Shown here one piece after another: positions 45,674-54,976 of a DNA stretch of 64,000 nucleotides. How positions within the stretch are numbered: position 1 is the stretch's first letter; every line of letters begins with the position of its first letter. Below the pieces are notes generated by a model. That model did no database searches, had not been told where the DNA came from, and saw nothing but the letters and a program-made list of their open reading frames with translations. Source of the DNA: Mesorhizobium sp. SOD10 (GTDB taxonomy: Bacteria > Pseudomonadota > Alphaproteobacteria > Rhizobiales > Rhizobiaceae); assembly GCA_000824805.1 (NCBI GenBank), contig CCNA01000007.1, positions 1 to 64,000 on the forward strand, written 5' to 3'. The position numbers were made by a program, and so were the translations under genes.

Positions 45674-47149
45674 ATGTACCAGACTGCCGACAAGCCTACG
45701 TCGATGGGGACAACAGCCACGCCGGTTGTGAGCGAGAGCGAGAAGAATGCCATCGTTGGCGGCGTGCTTTTGTCGATGCTTCTGGCGGCGCTTGACCAGA
45801 CGATCGTCGCGCCTGCCTTGCCGACTATCGCGCGTGCGCTCGGCAATGCGGAATACCTGCCCTGGATCGTAACCGGCTACTTGCTCACGGCCACGGCGAT
45901 GGCACCGCTCTACGGCAAGATTTCGGATGTCTATGGTCGCCGACGCGTGGTTTATGCTGCGGTATTGATCTTTTTGCTGGGGTCTGTGGTCAGCGCGCTC
46001 GCACCGAACATGCTGGTATTGGTCCTTGGCCGGTCGATCCAAGGCGCGGGAGGCGGGGGCCTATGGGCCCTTGCACAAATTATCATCGGGGACCTCGTGC
46101 CTCCGCGTGAACGAGCCCGATACGTGGCCTGGATAGCGGTGACCTGGGCAGTCGCGAGCATTGCCGGGCCGGTGCTCGGAGGGACATTCGCGGAACATCT
46201 CCATTGGTCGCTGATCTTCTGGATCAACCTGCCGCTCGGCTTCGCGGCGATGGCGATCATCAACAACCCTCTGAAGAAGCTCCCGATCCTGGCCAAGACT
46301 CACCGAATCGACTGCCTCGGCGCCCTCCTGTTGATCAGCGCGACGGCGCTTCTGTTGTTGGCGCTCAACTGGGGTGGAAGCACCTACCCCTGGTTCTCTC
46401 GCGAGACCCTGTCGCTCGTGGCCTGCTCGGCGCTGCTTTGGTCGTTGTTCGCGGCCAGGCTAGTGAAAGCCCCCGAACCGCTTATCTCACTCGAGGTGCT
46501 TAGCAACCCGATTGTGCTTGCTGGTACACTTTCGATGTTTCTGCTACAGGCGGCTAGCATTGGCATATCGGTCTACCTGCCGATTTACCTGCAGGCGATA
46601 CTTGGGCTCTCGGTTAGTGAATCCGGCACTGTTATGCTTGGATTGCTACTCGGCACGGTCGCGGGTGCCACCTTCAGCGGTCGCATGATCCCGCGCCTCA
46701 CGCATTACAAGCGCATCGCCATGGCTGGCATGGTCTTAGCCATCGCCTGCCTCGGTGCCCTCAGCATCGTGGCCGAAGGCGCCTCAATACTTGAGGTTGA
46801 AATCCTGACCACTCTGATCGGCCTCGGTAGCGGAACCACCTTTCCAGTGAGCACCGTCTCGGTCCAGAATGCCGTGGACCGCGCACATCTTGGTGTCGCC
46901 ACCGGAGTGCTGACCTTCCTGCGCTCGCTTGGAGCCGCGCTTGGCGTGGCTGTGCTCGGCGCGGTTGCTATGGGCGCTGGCTTGCCAGTTGCCGCGGGCA
47001 CGCTCGTCCACGTCGAGACCTCGCCAATGCCATTCACCATGATCTTCGTCGCAGACGGCTTTATTCTTGCGTTTGCGTTGGCTGCTCTGTCTTTGATACC
47101 GCACAAGCCCTTGCGCGGCCAAACCGAGCACCCAGTTCTTTCGGAGTGA
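45674..47149 (+). CDS. MFS drug exporter, DHA2 (EmrB/QacA) family
   Basis: The 491-aa protein (start 45674, AAGGA upstream) is polytopic. It has the DHA2 motif LDQTIVAPALPTIARALG in helix 1, YLLTATAMAPLYGKISDVYGRRRV after helix 2 (motif A) and the long arrangement expected of 14 helices. Such proton-driven pumps expel hydrophobic drugs or toxic intermediates. It stands alone on the plus strand between two minus-strand catabolic operons, so it may relieve stress from aldehydes or acids made by them. Confidence 0.88.
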   Translation: MYQTADKPTSMGTTATPVVSESEKNAIVGGVLLSMLLAALDQTIVAPALPTIARALGNAEYLPWIVTGYLLTATAMAPLYGKISDVYGRRRVVYAAVLIFLLGSVVSALAPNMLVLVLGRSIQGAGGGGLWALAQIIIGDLVPPRERARYVAWIAVTWAVASIAGPVLGGTFAEHLHWSLIFWINLPLGFAAMAIINNPLKKLPILAKTHRIDCLGALLLISATALLLLALNWGGSTYPWFSRETLSLVACSALLWSLFAARLVKAPEPLISLEVLSNPIVLAGTLSMFLLQAASIGISVYLPIYLQAILGLSVSESGTVMLGLLLGTVAGATFSGRMIPRLTHYKRIAMAGMVLAIACLGALSIVAEGASILEVEILTTLIGLGSGTTFPVSTVSVQNAVDRAHLGVATGVLTFLRSLGAALGVAVLGAVAMGAGLPVAAGTLVHVETSPMPFTMIFVADGFILAFALAALSLIPHKPLRGQTEHPVLSE

Positions 47150-47290
47150 CTGCGCAGACTTTGCCAGCCGGCCGAGGTTTAAGTTTGAGAGAAGGCAGCA
47201 CTTCGGTGAAGCCAAGCGCCGACGTTTTCGGCCTCTGATGCGCTTAGAAGGCAGGCCGATGCACTGCCAAGAAATTCACTATAGTACTCA

Positions 47291-48094
47291 TCACCGACCT
47301 AAAAAGAGCGGAGGACGTTTCTGAAGCAGTGCGTTTATTGCTTCCCTGTGATCCGAGGTGTGTTGCACGATTGCCTGATAGGACGCAGAAAGCTCAAGAC
47401 ATGATTGCAAACTCATCTCGGCTGCGTTGCGGATAAGGCGGCGGTTCAGTCGAGCACTTAATGGAGGGAACGAGGCGATTTTACGCGCGACCTTCAAAGA
47501 TTCCGACAATAAATTGTCCTCTGGCACGATGCGGGAAACGAGGCCCCACCGCTCTGCCTGCTCCGCACCAATAAGGTCGCAGGTCAACGACATTTCAAGC
47601 GCGCGCGGCATGCCAATAACGCGCGGAAGGTACCAGGCGCCGCCGTCTCCAGGTACCAAGCCAACCCTTAGATAGCTTTCGGCGAACTGTGCTTGGGGGG
47701 CGGCTAAGCGGATGTCACACATGCAGGCGAGATCGCACCCTGCACCGACGGCTGCTCCGTTGACGGCTGCGATCGTCGGAACATCCAGCTTGGCGAACGC
47801 CAATGGAATCTTCTGGATGGCATTGCGATAGCCCTCCATCATGTCGAATGGCGGACCATGGAACATGGGGTCGTCACCGTCCTGCATGTCGCGGACATTG
47901 CCGCCCGAGCTGAACGCATCGCCCGCGCCAGTTATGACAATGCAGCCGAGCGCTGGGTCACGGTTGGCACACTCCAGAAACCCCACCAAAGCCTTGATTA
48001 CAGGTGAGGACAGCGCGTTCCGTGTTGCTGGGTCATTCAACGTCACAACGGCCAGGGGCCCATCTCGCTCTATTTGGACTTCGGGGTCAGACAT
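47291..48094 (-). CDS. Enoyl-CoA hydratase/isomerase
   Basis: The 267-aa crotonase-fold protein (start 48094, AAGGAGAC upstream) has ITGAGDAFSSGGNVRDM, which forms the CoA-ester oxyanion hole, and AAVNGAAVGAGCDLACMCDIR with FAESYLRVGLVPGDGG, where the catalytic acidic residues of hydratases lie. It should hydrate the enoyl-CoA produced by the two upstream acyl-CoA dehydrogenases. Last gene of the operon that begins at 51459. Confidence 0.9.
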   Translation of the reverse strand: MSDPEVQIERDGPLAVVTLNDPATRNALSSPVIKALVGFLECANRDPALGCIVITGAGDAFSSGGNVRDMQDGDDPMFHGPPFDMMEGYRNAIQKIPLAFAKLDVPTIAAVNGAAVGAGCDLACMCDIRLAAPQAQFAESYLRVGLVPGDGGAWYLPRVIGMPRALEMSLTCDLIGAEQAERWGLVSRIVPEDNLLSESLKVARKIASFPPLSARLNRRLIRNAAEMSLQSCLELSASYQAIVQHTSDHREAINALLQKRPPLFLGR

Positions 48095-49124
48095 GTGGGA
48101 CGTCTCCTTGGGAACCATCAACCAAAAAACTCCACAAGCGACCTTCGCCAGATCGCATTGCCATCTCGCCGATTGTGCGCTCGCAATCGTCCTGCCGACC
48201 CCAATGGTCGCGCCAGACCCACAGCCGCTTGGTATAGCAGTGAAGGAGGTGTTCCGCCGTGAAGCCTATGGCGCCGAATAGCTGATGACCGGTAGAAGCG
48301 GCAATAGTTGCTCCCCGACCCGCTTGGGCCTTCGCCGACAGCCAGCCCAGTCGATCGTGCACATTTTGCAAGGCTTGGCCAAGCACCGCTTCCGTGACGG
48401 CCAGCTCGCTCGCGACATCGGACAGAAGATGTTGTATAGCTTGGAACCGGCCGAGCGGCCGCCCGAACTGTGAACGCGTATTCACGTGGTCGATGGCCAA
48501 CTCCAGGATCTCACCCATCGCGCCAGTCATGGCCGCTGCCGTTAAAAGGGCTCCGCTGCGTGCGATTTTCTCAGACTGCGCGCGGCCAACGGACAGAGCC
48601 CTCACATCAAGGGCATCCTCCGGTGCAAGACGAACCCAAGGTTCCCCCGCCAGATCAGCGAATGTCTGAGAATTCGCCGTCGAGACCGACAGGATGAAGC
48701 AATTGCCGGACAAATCAGTCGCCCGTGCATAGACCTGCCTGCAGCCTGGAGAGAGCGGGGCCTCGATCGGCCGCCCCGAAAGGCACGCCTGGCCTTTGTG
48801 CTTCGACAGGATAATGTCGCTGCGGGCAGTGATGCTGGAGGTCGCGGGATTGTGGCCGAACATCACTGCTACAGGAGCCGCAACAAGCATTTCAACCATC
48901 GGCAAAGTCGCAGCGTGGCGGCCCCATATACGGAGAATTTCTGCCGCTTCCTCGATCGTCAGACCCGCGCCGCCCGCATCTTCGGGCAGCAGCGCCAAGT
49001 TCAGACCGGATTTGTGCACCTCGGCGAAAAGTTCTGCGCTCTGCAGTTGCTCCCGGCAGCGTTTTCCGAATTGCGCCAGAATACGGCTAGCGGTCTGCGC
49101 CAGCATTCTTGAAACGTCGTTCAT
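48087..49124 (-). CDS. Acyl-CoA dehydrogenase, second (beta-like) subunit
   Basis: The 345-aa protein is short for an acyl-CoA dehydrogenase and has a poorly conserved middle domain, but keeps RSQFGRPLGRFQAIQHLL and the C-terminal GAIGFTAEHLLHCYTKRLW. This is the pattern of the partner subunit in heteromeric acyl-CoA dehydrogenases. Its ATG overlaps the stop of the 372-aa dehydrogenase by four bases and its end overlaps the hydratase start by eight. I infer a mixed FAD-containing complex. Confidence 0.8.
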   Translation of the reverse strand: MNDVSRMLAQTASRILAQFGKRCREQLQSAELFAEVHKSGLNLALLPEDAGGAGLTIEEAAEILRIWGRHAATLPMVEMLVAAPVAVMFGHNPATSSITARSDIILSKHKGQACLSGRPIEAPLSPGCRQVYARATDLSGNCFILSVSTANSQTFADLAGEPWVRLAPEDALDVRALSVGRAQSEKIARSGALLTAAAMTGAMGEILELAIDHVNTRSQFGRPLGRFQAIQHLLSDVASELAVTEAVLGQALQNVHDRLGWLSAKAQAGRGATIAASTGHQLFGAIGFTAEHLLHCYTKRLWVWRDHWGRQDDCERTIGEMAMRSGEGRLWSFLVDGSQGDVPHV

Positions 49125-50239
49125 CTCAACCCCAAATGGCGTGCGACGATTCCCTTGAGGATTTCGCGAGTCCCTCCGCGTAGGCTAAAGCTGGGCGCAT
49201 TCAGAATTGCCGAGGCTAAGGTCGTTGTTAGGTCGTCGCCGTCTTGTCTAGGGCTGAGATCGATCAATCTGCGCGAAACCTCGGCGATATCTTGCTCGAG
49301 GGTGGTGCCGATATCCTTCATCATGGTTGCCTTCTGGCCGACATCTTCGTGGCGGCCCAAGGCCTGGTTGATTTCAAGCGAAAGCGATCGAACGGAATGG
49401 AGCCTTCCGACGAGACGGCCGAGTTCGATCGTCGCGTGGCGGTCGGGGTCGCGCGCGATATAGGACGATAGCATCGACAACATGGGAAACGTGGACAGGA
49501 TGCGATCGGGGCCGCTTCGCTCGAAGGAAAGCTCCTCCATCACAAGACGCCAGCCTTGCCCCGGTTCGCCGAGCAGATGCTCTTCATCCACAAAACAGTT
49601 TTCGAAAAGGACTTCGTTGAATTCGTCCACTCCAGCCATGTTGGTGATGGGCCTGACGGTGACGCCCTTGTTTTCGAGGGGCACGACCAACTGGGAAAGT
49701 CCGGCATTCCGATCCTCCGATTTGGGAGAGGTGCGGCAGAGGACGATCAGGTAATCGGCATGATGTGCATTCGTTGTCCAGATCTTGCGTCCCTCCAGAA
49801 CCCACCCGCCGTCCACTTTCGTGGCGCTTGTGCGGATCGACGACAGGTCCGAGCCTGAATCGGGTTCGCTCATGCCGATGCCAATGGTGCAGCGGCCTGC
49901 TGCGATTTGTGGCAAGACGAGATGTTTCAGATGTTCCGTGCCGTTGCGTAGGATTTGCGGGCCACTTTGCCTGTCAGCAATCCAATGAGATCCAAGAGGC
50001 GCACCGGCCGCGAGCAGCTCCTCGATGACCACATATCGTTCCTCCGGGCTGCGGTCGTGGCCACCAAACATTTTCGGCCAGGTCATGCCGATATAGCCCT
50101 GGTCTGCGCATCTAATCGAGAAATCGCGGTCGAATGTGGTCCAAGACTGGCCGGCTCTAATGCGGCCGGCCGTCCTTTCGGCCGCAATGAAGGCCCGAAC
50201 ATTTTTTCTGATAGCGTCATGTTTATCGCTGTGGTTCAC
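49121..50239 (-). CDS. Acyl-CoA dehydrogenase, first (alpha-like) subunit
   Basis: The 372-aa protein has IGIGMSEPDSGSDLSSIRTSA and WVLEGRKIWTTNAHHADYLIVL (FAD and acyl-CoA binding) and ends SLRGGTREILKGIVARHLG. The position of the usual catalytic Glu before GT (YEGT in medium-chain enzymes) is Gly here, as in many heteromeric or long-side-chain dehydrogenases. The FAD arginine region is not complete in this chain, supporting a pairing with the 345-aa subunit. Four-base overlaps join it to the CoA-transferase gene upstream and the partner gene downstream. Confidence 0.85.
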   Translation of the reverse strand: MNHSDKHDAIRKNVRAFIAAERTAGRIRAGQSWTTFDRDFSIRCADQGYIGMTWPKMFGGHDRSPEERYVVIEELLAAGAPLGSHWIADRQSGPQILRNGTEHLKHLVLPQIAAGRCTIGIGMSEPDSGSDLSSIRTSATKVDGGWVLEGRKIWTTNAHHADYLIVLCRTSPKSEDRNAGLSQLVVPLENKGVTVRPITNMAGVDEFNEVLFENCFVDEEHLLGEPGQGWRLVMEELSFERSGPDRILSTFPMLSMLSSYIARDPDRHATIELGRLVGRLHSVRSLSLEINQALGRHEDVGQKATMMKDIGTTLEQDIAEVSRRLIDLSPRQDGDDLTTTLASAILNAPSFSLRGGTREILKGIVARHLGLR

Positions 50240-51459
50240 GCGATTACCCCACGTGCGCGAAGCTCCGCAATTGCTCGGGGGTCCTTGCCAAGGAAATCAC
50301 GCAATATGTGGTCGGTGTCCTCGCCGAACCGTGGCGGCGGCTTGCGGTACGAGGCAGGCGTGCGTGAAAGGCGCGCGGGAAATGCGACGGTCGGAACCTC
50401 CCTGCCGTCGTCGCGGACCATCGAGCGGACGATCTGCCTCTCGCGGACATGCTGATGGCTGAATGCCTCACCAATATCGTTGATGCAACCAGCCGGTACT
50501 CCCGCCGCGTTCAACGCGTCGACGAGGGTCTCAACGTCCCGGGACACCGTCGCCGCCGTCAAGATGGATACGAGCAATTCGCGATTCTCAAGACGAGCCT
50601 TGTTGGTGGCGAAGCGCTGGTCATCGCAAAGTTCGGCGAGACCCAGCACTTTGCATACCGACCGGAACTGCCTGTCGCTTCCAGCCGCCACCACGATTCT
50701 GCCGTTCGCACCCTGAAAATCCTGATAGGGAATGACGTTTGGGTGGGCATTGCCTAGCCTTCTCGGCACCTCGCCCCCAACAAGATAGTTCATTGCTTGG
50801 TTAGAGAGCGCGGCAAGTTGGCTGTCGTACAACGCACAGTCGATATGCTGGCCCTCACCCGTCTTTAGGCGGTGAACGACGGCCGCAAGGATGGCGGTAG
50901 CCGCAAATTGACCCGTCATCAGATCCGCAACCGGTATACCAACTTTGACCGGCCCCTGATTGTCTTCGGGATGACCCGTGACGCTCATCAGTCCACTCAT
51001 CGCCTGAATGAGAAAGTCGTATCCTCCCCTGCCTGCGAGTGGACCCGTCTGGCCGAAGCCAGTGATCGAGCAATAGACAATCCGCGGATTCTCCATCTTG
51101 AGGTTTTCGTAGTCCAAGCCATATCTGGCGAGACTTCCGGTCTTATAATTTTCGACGACGATATCGCTCTTGCGGGCAATATCTCGGACCAGTTCAGCGC
51201 CCGCCGGGTCGGCGAAGTTCACCGCCATGGCGCTCTTGTTCCGATTTGCCGCCAAATAGTAAGCCGCGTCCTCACCTGCGTCTCCGCGGAAGAATGGTGG
51301 GCCCCAAAGCCGCGTGTCGTCCGGCTGCTGTGGATGCTCCACTTTAATGACGTTGGCGCCGAGATCCGCGAGCATCTGGCAGCACCACGGGCCAGCCATA
51401 ACGCGAGAAAGATCAAGAACCGTCAGGCCATCGAGTGCCGCAGGCTGTGCGTTGTTCAT
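50236..51459 (-). CDS. Class III CoA-transferase (CaiB/Frc family)
   Basis: The 407-aa protein begins with DGLTVLDLSRVMAGPWCCQMLADLG and has GANVIKVEHP, NRNKSAMAVNF and VGIPVADLMTG, the segment with the acyl-accepting aspartate. It should load CoA onto the carboxylic acid that the downstream dehydrogenases and hydratase then process. First gene of the operon; nested palindromes lie just upstream of its start. It is a paralogue of 8592-9764 but clearly diverged. Confidence 0.9.
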   Translation of the reverse strand: MNNAQPAALDGLTVLDLSRVMAGPWCCQMLADLGANVIKVEHPQQPDDTRLWGPPFFRGDAGEDAAYYLAANRNKSAMAVNFADPAGAELVRDIARKSDIVVENYKTGSLARYGLDYENLKMENPRIVYCSITGFGQTGPLAGRGGYDFLIQAMSGLMSVTGHPEDNQGPVKVGIPVADLMTGQFAATAILAAVVHRLKTGEGQHIDCALYDSQLAALSNQAMNYLVGGEVPRRLGNAHPNVIPYQDFQGANGRIVVAAGSDRQFRSVCKVLGLAELCDDQRFATNKARLENRELLVSILTAATVSRDVETLVDALNAAGVPAGCINDIGEAFSHQHVRERQIVRSMVRDDGREVPTVAFPARLSRTPASYRKPPPRFGEDTDHILRDFLGKDPRAIAELRARGVIA

Positions 51460-51470
51460 GTTATGGTAAT

Positions 51471-51494
51471 TTCACTGTGTGAAGTATAACTTCA
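51471..51494. promoter_or_regulatory. Nested palindromes before the CoA-transferase/acyl-CoA dehydrogenase operon
   Basis: TTCAC-TGT-GTGAA (51471-51483) and TGAAGT-ATA-ACTTCA (51480-51494) are both perfect inverted repeats and share their TGAA. They begin 12 bases upstream of the CoA-transferase start. A CTTGAAGTCAAG palindrome follows at about 51512. This is a strong operator candidate; no regulator gene is adjacent. Confidence 0.5.
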
Positions 51495-51529
51495 TTATCT
51501 TGAGTCTAGCGCTTGAAGTCAAGTCAAAC

Positions 51530-52054
51530 GCTTGTGGTGAAGCGAAAAGTGGATATTCCGAACGAGACAGAGGCACAGAACTGTCCGAGAACCAAGGCTT
51601 CGCACGCGACGATGAGTGGCGGAGCGATTGTTTAGCTCAACCTCCGGTGCACCGCTGTATCGCATCGTTCTGCTGCTGATGCGTTAGGTCGACCGAAGCA
51701 ATTGGTAATGAGCGACAATTAGTTGCAGCAGACTGTTGTTCCGCCAGTTCACCAGAGAAGACGCTTACGCCTCAATCGCGCGTTTCATTACGAAGCCAAG
51801 CTGCTGAAGCTGGGAGAGCGGTGGCTATGTGATGGAAGCCCATGCCAGTGCCCATCATAATTTGCCATGTCGACCACAGGGGCGCTAAAAGACTGCGCGC
51901 GCTGAGCGATCCACTTCTCCGTCTGCGCGCCCTGCGATCCCCCGAAGACCTGATACCGATCGCGGCCGAACTAGCGTCGAAGCCGGCGGTAAATAGCAAA
52001 GATCAAGAAGCGTTAGTCAGCGCCAGGTTAGCAATGGAGGTCAGCTTCATCTAC
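51530..52054. other. Stretch without a recognisable gene
   Basis: About 525 bases between two operons. Frames at 51772-51999 (minus) and 51842-52153 (plus) are short, overlap each other and show no family features; the plus frame ends inside the antisense of the permease gene. No RNA gene seen. Confidence 0.35.
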
Positions 52055-53284
52055 TCACCGTCTGCGCCCGGCACCGACTGTATAGATTGCAGCGGCCACT
52101 ATGATTACGACGCCTTCGATAATCCCCTGATAGTTGGCCCCGAGGTTGAGTAAATTGAAACCATTCGTCAGCGTTACCAGAAGCAGTGCGCCTGCCGCAG
52201 ACTTGAGCACCGAGCCACTGCCTCCAAACAGCGAGGTGCCGCCAAGGATAGCCGATGCAATGACCGCAAGTTCCGCCCCCTGCATGGCACCTGGATATGT
52301 CGATCCAAGACGTGAAACATAGAGCAGGCCGGCAAAACCCGCTGCAAGGCTCGAAAGCAGGAAGCCGAAGATTTTGTAACCGACAACGTTGACGCCAGCC
52401 AGGCGGGCCGCCTCGGCATTACCGCCCACCGCATAGAGGCGTCGACCGAAGGTGGTGAATGTGAGCAGCAGCCAAATCACTACGGTGAAGACAAGAAAAT
52501 AGATTGCCGGATTCGCGACAGTGTCGCGAGGACCGCTGAGGATTCCCATCCCGCCAACGATCGTAGCGCCAATCAGGGCAAATACGCCGCGAACGCGACT
52601 GGTGCTCCCCCGATAGAGCCCGACCAGACCACAAATGGCGAAAAGCCCCCCCACACAATAGAGCACGACGTTCATCGGCTGTCGTGTTGTCTCAAATAAC
52701 TGCATCGCCGCAACCGCCGATTCATCGGTCGAGTTCAGTGAACGGCCATCCGTCAACACAAGAATTATACCGCGCGCTCCAGTCAACATGCCGAGCGTCA
52801 CGATGAACGCATTGATGCCTAGGAACTGATTGATCGCTCCGTTGACCAGCCCGACAAAAGCTGCCACCGAGAGTGCCAGTATTGCGGCGATTCCAAAGCC
52901 CAACGTTCCGACGGTCATAAGGAAGACAACCCCCACAAGTGCGGCCACCGAGCCCACCGACAGGTCGAAATTGCCCGTGATCAGCACCACCGTCATCGCA
53001 ATTGCCATTATTCCTGTCAGTGAAGCCTGATAGACAATGTTCGAAAGGTTTGCCGCCGTCAGCGGTTGCGACTTGCCCAGGTACATGGCAATCGCCGTCA
53101 CGATGAATAACACCAGCGCCAGGGCGACATAGACGCCGAATTCACGCAGTATTCCTAGGACGTATGGATCTCTTGATTTGGATACAGCCAAATTTTCCTT
53201 TTTTTCGTCGATCAACACCCCGCTCCCAACCGTAGTACTTGGGGCGATAAGCCCGATCTCTTCTTTCAATCTCGTCATATGCAT
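52055..53284 (-). CDS. Sugar ABC transporter permease (XylH/RbsC-type)
   Basis: The protein (409 aa from the ATG at 53284) is a long CUT2 permease: ITGNFDLSVGSVAALVG, FIVTLGMLTGARGIILVLTDGRSL, TFGRRLYAVGGNAEAARLAGV and AVIASAILGGTSLFGGSGSV. An insertion between the middle helices makes it longer than RbsC, similar to XylH-type permeases. It is the last gene of an operon with a binding protein and a double ATPase. Confidence 0.88.
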   Translation of the reverse strand: MHMTRLKEEIGLIAPSTTVGSGVLIDEKKENLAVSKSRDPYVLGILREFGVYVALALVLFIVTAIAMYLGKSQPLTAANLSNIVYQASLTGIMAIAMTVVLITGNFDLSVGSVAALVGVVFLMTVGTLGFGIAAILALSVAAFVGLVNGAINQFLGINAFIVTLGMLTGARGIILVLTDGRSLNSTDESAVAAMQLFETTRQPMNVVLYCVGGLFAICGLVGLYRGSTSRVRGVFALIGATIVGGMGILSGPRDTVANPAIYFLVFTVVIWLLLTFTTFGRRLYAVGGNAEAARLAGVNVVGYKIFGFLLSSLAAGFAGLLYVSRLGSTYPGAMQGAELAVIASAILGGTSLFGGSGSVLKSAAGALLLVTLTNGFNLLNLGANYQGIIEGVVIIVAAAIYTVGAGRRR

Positions 53285-53312
53285 GATTCCACTCCAGAGA
53301 ACGGGGCAGACC

Positions 53313-54797
53313 TCAGGCGCCAGAAGCCAGCAGCACCAGCTCGTGCTCGGAGGTTTGCGACGCAATTCGCTCAGCGACAATGTGGCCCTTTCGAAGCACC
53401 AGTATGCGATCACAGACCGCAAGCAGTTCTTCGAATTCCGATGAAACAAGAAGCACGCTGCCTCCGTTCGCCGCAAATTCGCGGATGAGCGCGAGAATGT
53501 CGGCCTTGGCACCTATGTCTATGCCCGCCGTCGGCTCGTCCAACAGCAACATGGCAGGGCGGGACGCCAGCCATTTCGCGATGGCGACCTTCTGGGCATT
53601 GCCGCCGGACAGTTCCGATACCAAGCTTTCGCTCGAGGACGTCTTGATCTTCAATCGGCGGATCATTTCTTCCGCGACGTTCCGTTCGCGTGCCACCTCG
53701 GGCAACACCGTCCACTTCGATAGACTGGAAAGATACGGGAACGAGATATTCATGCAAACGCTAGATTGCATGAACAGTCCCTGGCTGGAACGATCTTCCG
53801 GAACAAGCGCCATACCTGCGCGCATTGCCGCGCGCGGCGAGCGGCCAACCGGCTTATCATTGAGCGTGACGGCACCGACCGCCTTGGGATCGGCCCCAAA
53901 AACAGCGTGCAGTATTTCACTGCGGCCCGAGCCCAAGAAACCTGCAAGCCCAAGGACTTCGCCGGTTGCGACATTGAAGTTCGCAGGCGCGAGACGCGAA
54001 CCTGAGGCCAAATCCTTTACCGACAGGGCAATCCCGCCCGTGTCCGCGCTCTTTTCAGCATGTTGGCGAGCAATAGCTTCGATAGCTCTGCCAACGATTG
54101 CGTTCGCGATGGCATCAGAGTCGACTTCGCTGGTGCGTGCAGTCAGGACGACAACGCCGTCGCGAATTACCGTGACGTCGTCCGTCAATGCGAGAATCTC
54201 ATCGAGGAAATGCGAGACAAAGATGACAGCCTTGCCCTCAATCGACGTCAGTTGCCTCACGACCTTATAGACTACGTCCCGCTCTTCCACCCCGAGTGAC
54301 GCGGTAGGTTCATCCATGACCATGATCTGAGCACCCTCGATAAGCGCGGTGATGATCGACACCATCTGACGCTGTCCGATGCTCAGATCGCCGACCGTCG
54401 CGTCGGGATCCAGATAGTAGCCGATTTTTTCCATCACTCGCCGAAGTTTTGCCGCGTCCTCGTCGCTCCGGCGCCAACCGGCAGTTTTGCTAAGAAAGAC
54501 GTTGTCAATGACGGAGAGCGTCGGGACCACCGGTATGTGTTGGTAGATCGTGGCGACGCCGGCTTTCATTGCATCGGCAGGCCTCTTCCATGCCAGCTGT
54601 CGTTCGCCAAGTCGCATTGTACCGCCGGATGCCGTTATGGCGCCGGACAATATCTTGATTAGCGTCGACTTGCCCGCCCCGTTTGCGCCAAGCAGTCCAT
54701 GCACGGTACCTGGTCGAACAACCAGATCAACACCCTTGAGGGCTACTGTCCCGTTCGGATAGATCTTGCGGATACCCTCCAGGCTCAACGTATCCAT
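53313..54797 (-). CDS. Sugar ABC transporter double ATPase
   Basis: Two fused nucleotide-binding domains in 494 aa. Domain 1 has GANGAGKST, the signature DLSIGQRQMVSI and Walker B IMVMDEPTASL; domain 2 has the reduced Walker A GFLGSGRSE, LSGGNAQKVAIAKWL and LLLDEPTAGIDIG. The start at 54797 lies after GGAGG. It belongs with the permease at 52055 and the binding protein at 54977. Unlike the ATPase at 16774, it keeps the Glu in both Walker B motifs. Confidence 0.88.
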   Translation of the reverse strand: MDTLSLEGIRKIYPNGTVALKGVDLVVRPGTVHGLLGANGAGKSTLIKILSGAITASGGTMRLGERQLAWKRPADAMKAGVATIYQHIPVVPTLSVIDNVFLSKTAGWRRSDEDAAKLRRVMEKIGYYLDPDATVGDLSIGQRQMVSIITALIEGAQIMVMDEPTASLGVEERDVVYKVVRQLTSIEGKAVIFVSHFLDEILALTDDVTVIRDGVVVLTARTSEVDSDAIANAIVGRAIEAIARQHAEKSADTGGIALSVKDLASGSRLAPANFNVATGEVLGLAGFLGSGRSEILHAVFGADPKAVGAVTLNDKPVGRSPRAAMRAGMALVPEDRSSQGLFMQSSVCMNISFPYLSSLSKWTVLPEVARERNVAEEMIRRLKIKTSSSESLVSELSGGNAQKVAIAKWLASRPAMLLLDEPTAGIDIGAKADILALIREFAANGGSVLLVSSEFEELLAVCDRILVLRKGHIVAERIASQTSEHELVLLASGA

Positions 54798-54976
54798 GGA
54801 CATCCTCCGAGCGACGCAGCTAAGACAGAAGGACGCCAAATATTTGTCGCGTACACGAATAAGTCCTCAATGGAATTGGGGTTGCCTCCCATTTTGCCAA
54901 CCGCAACGGCGCGACATGTGCCGCCTGCGGATGCTGGCGGCACATGAATGAAAGGTCAGCGTTCCGTCACGTCCCA

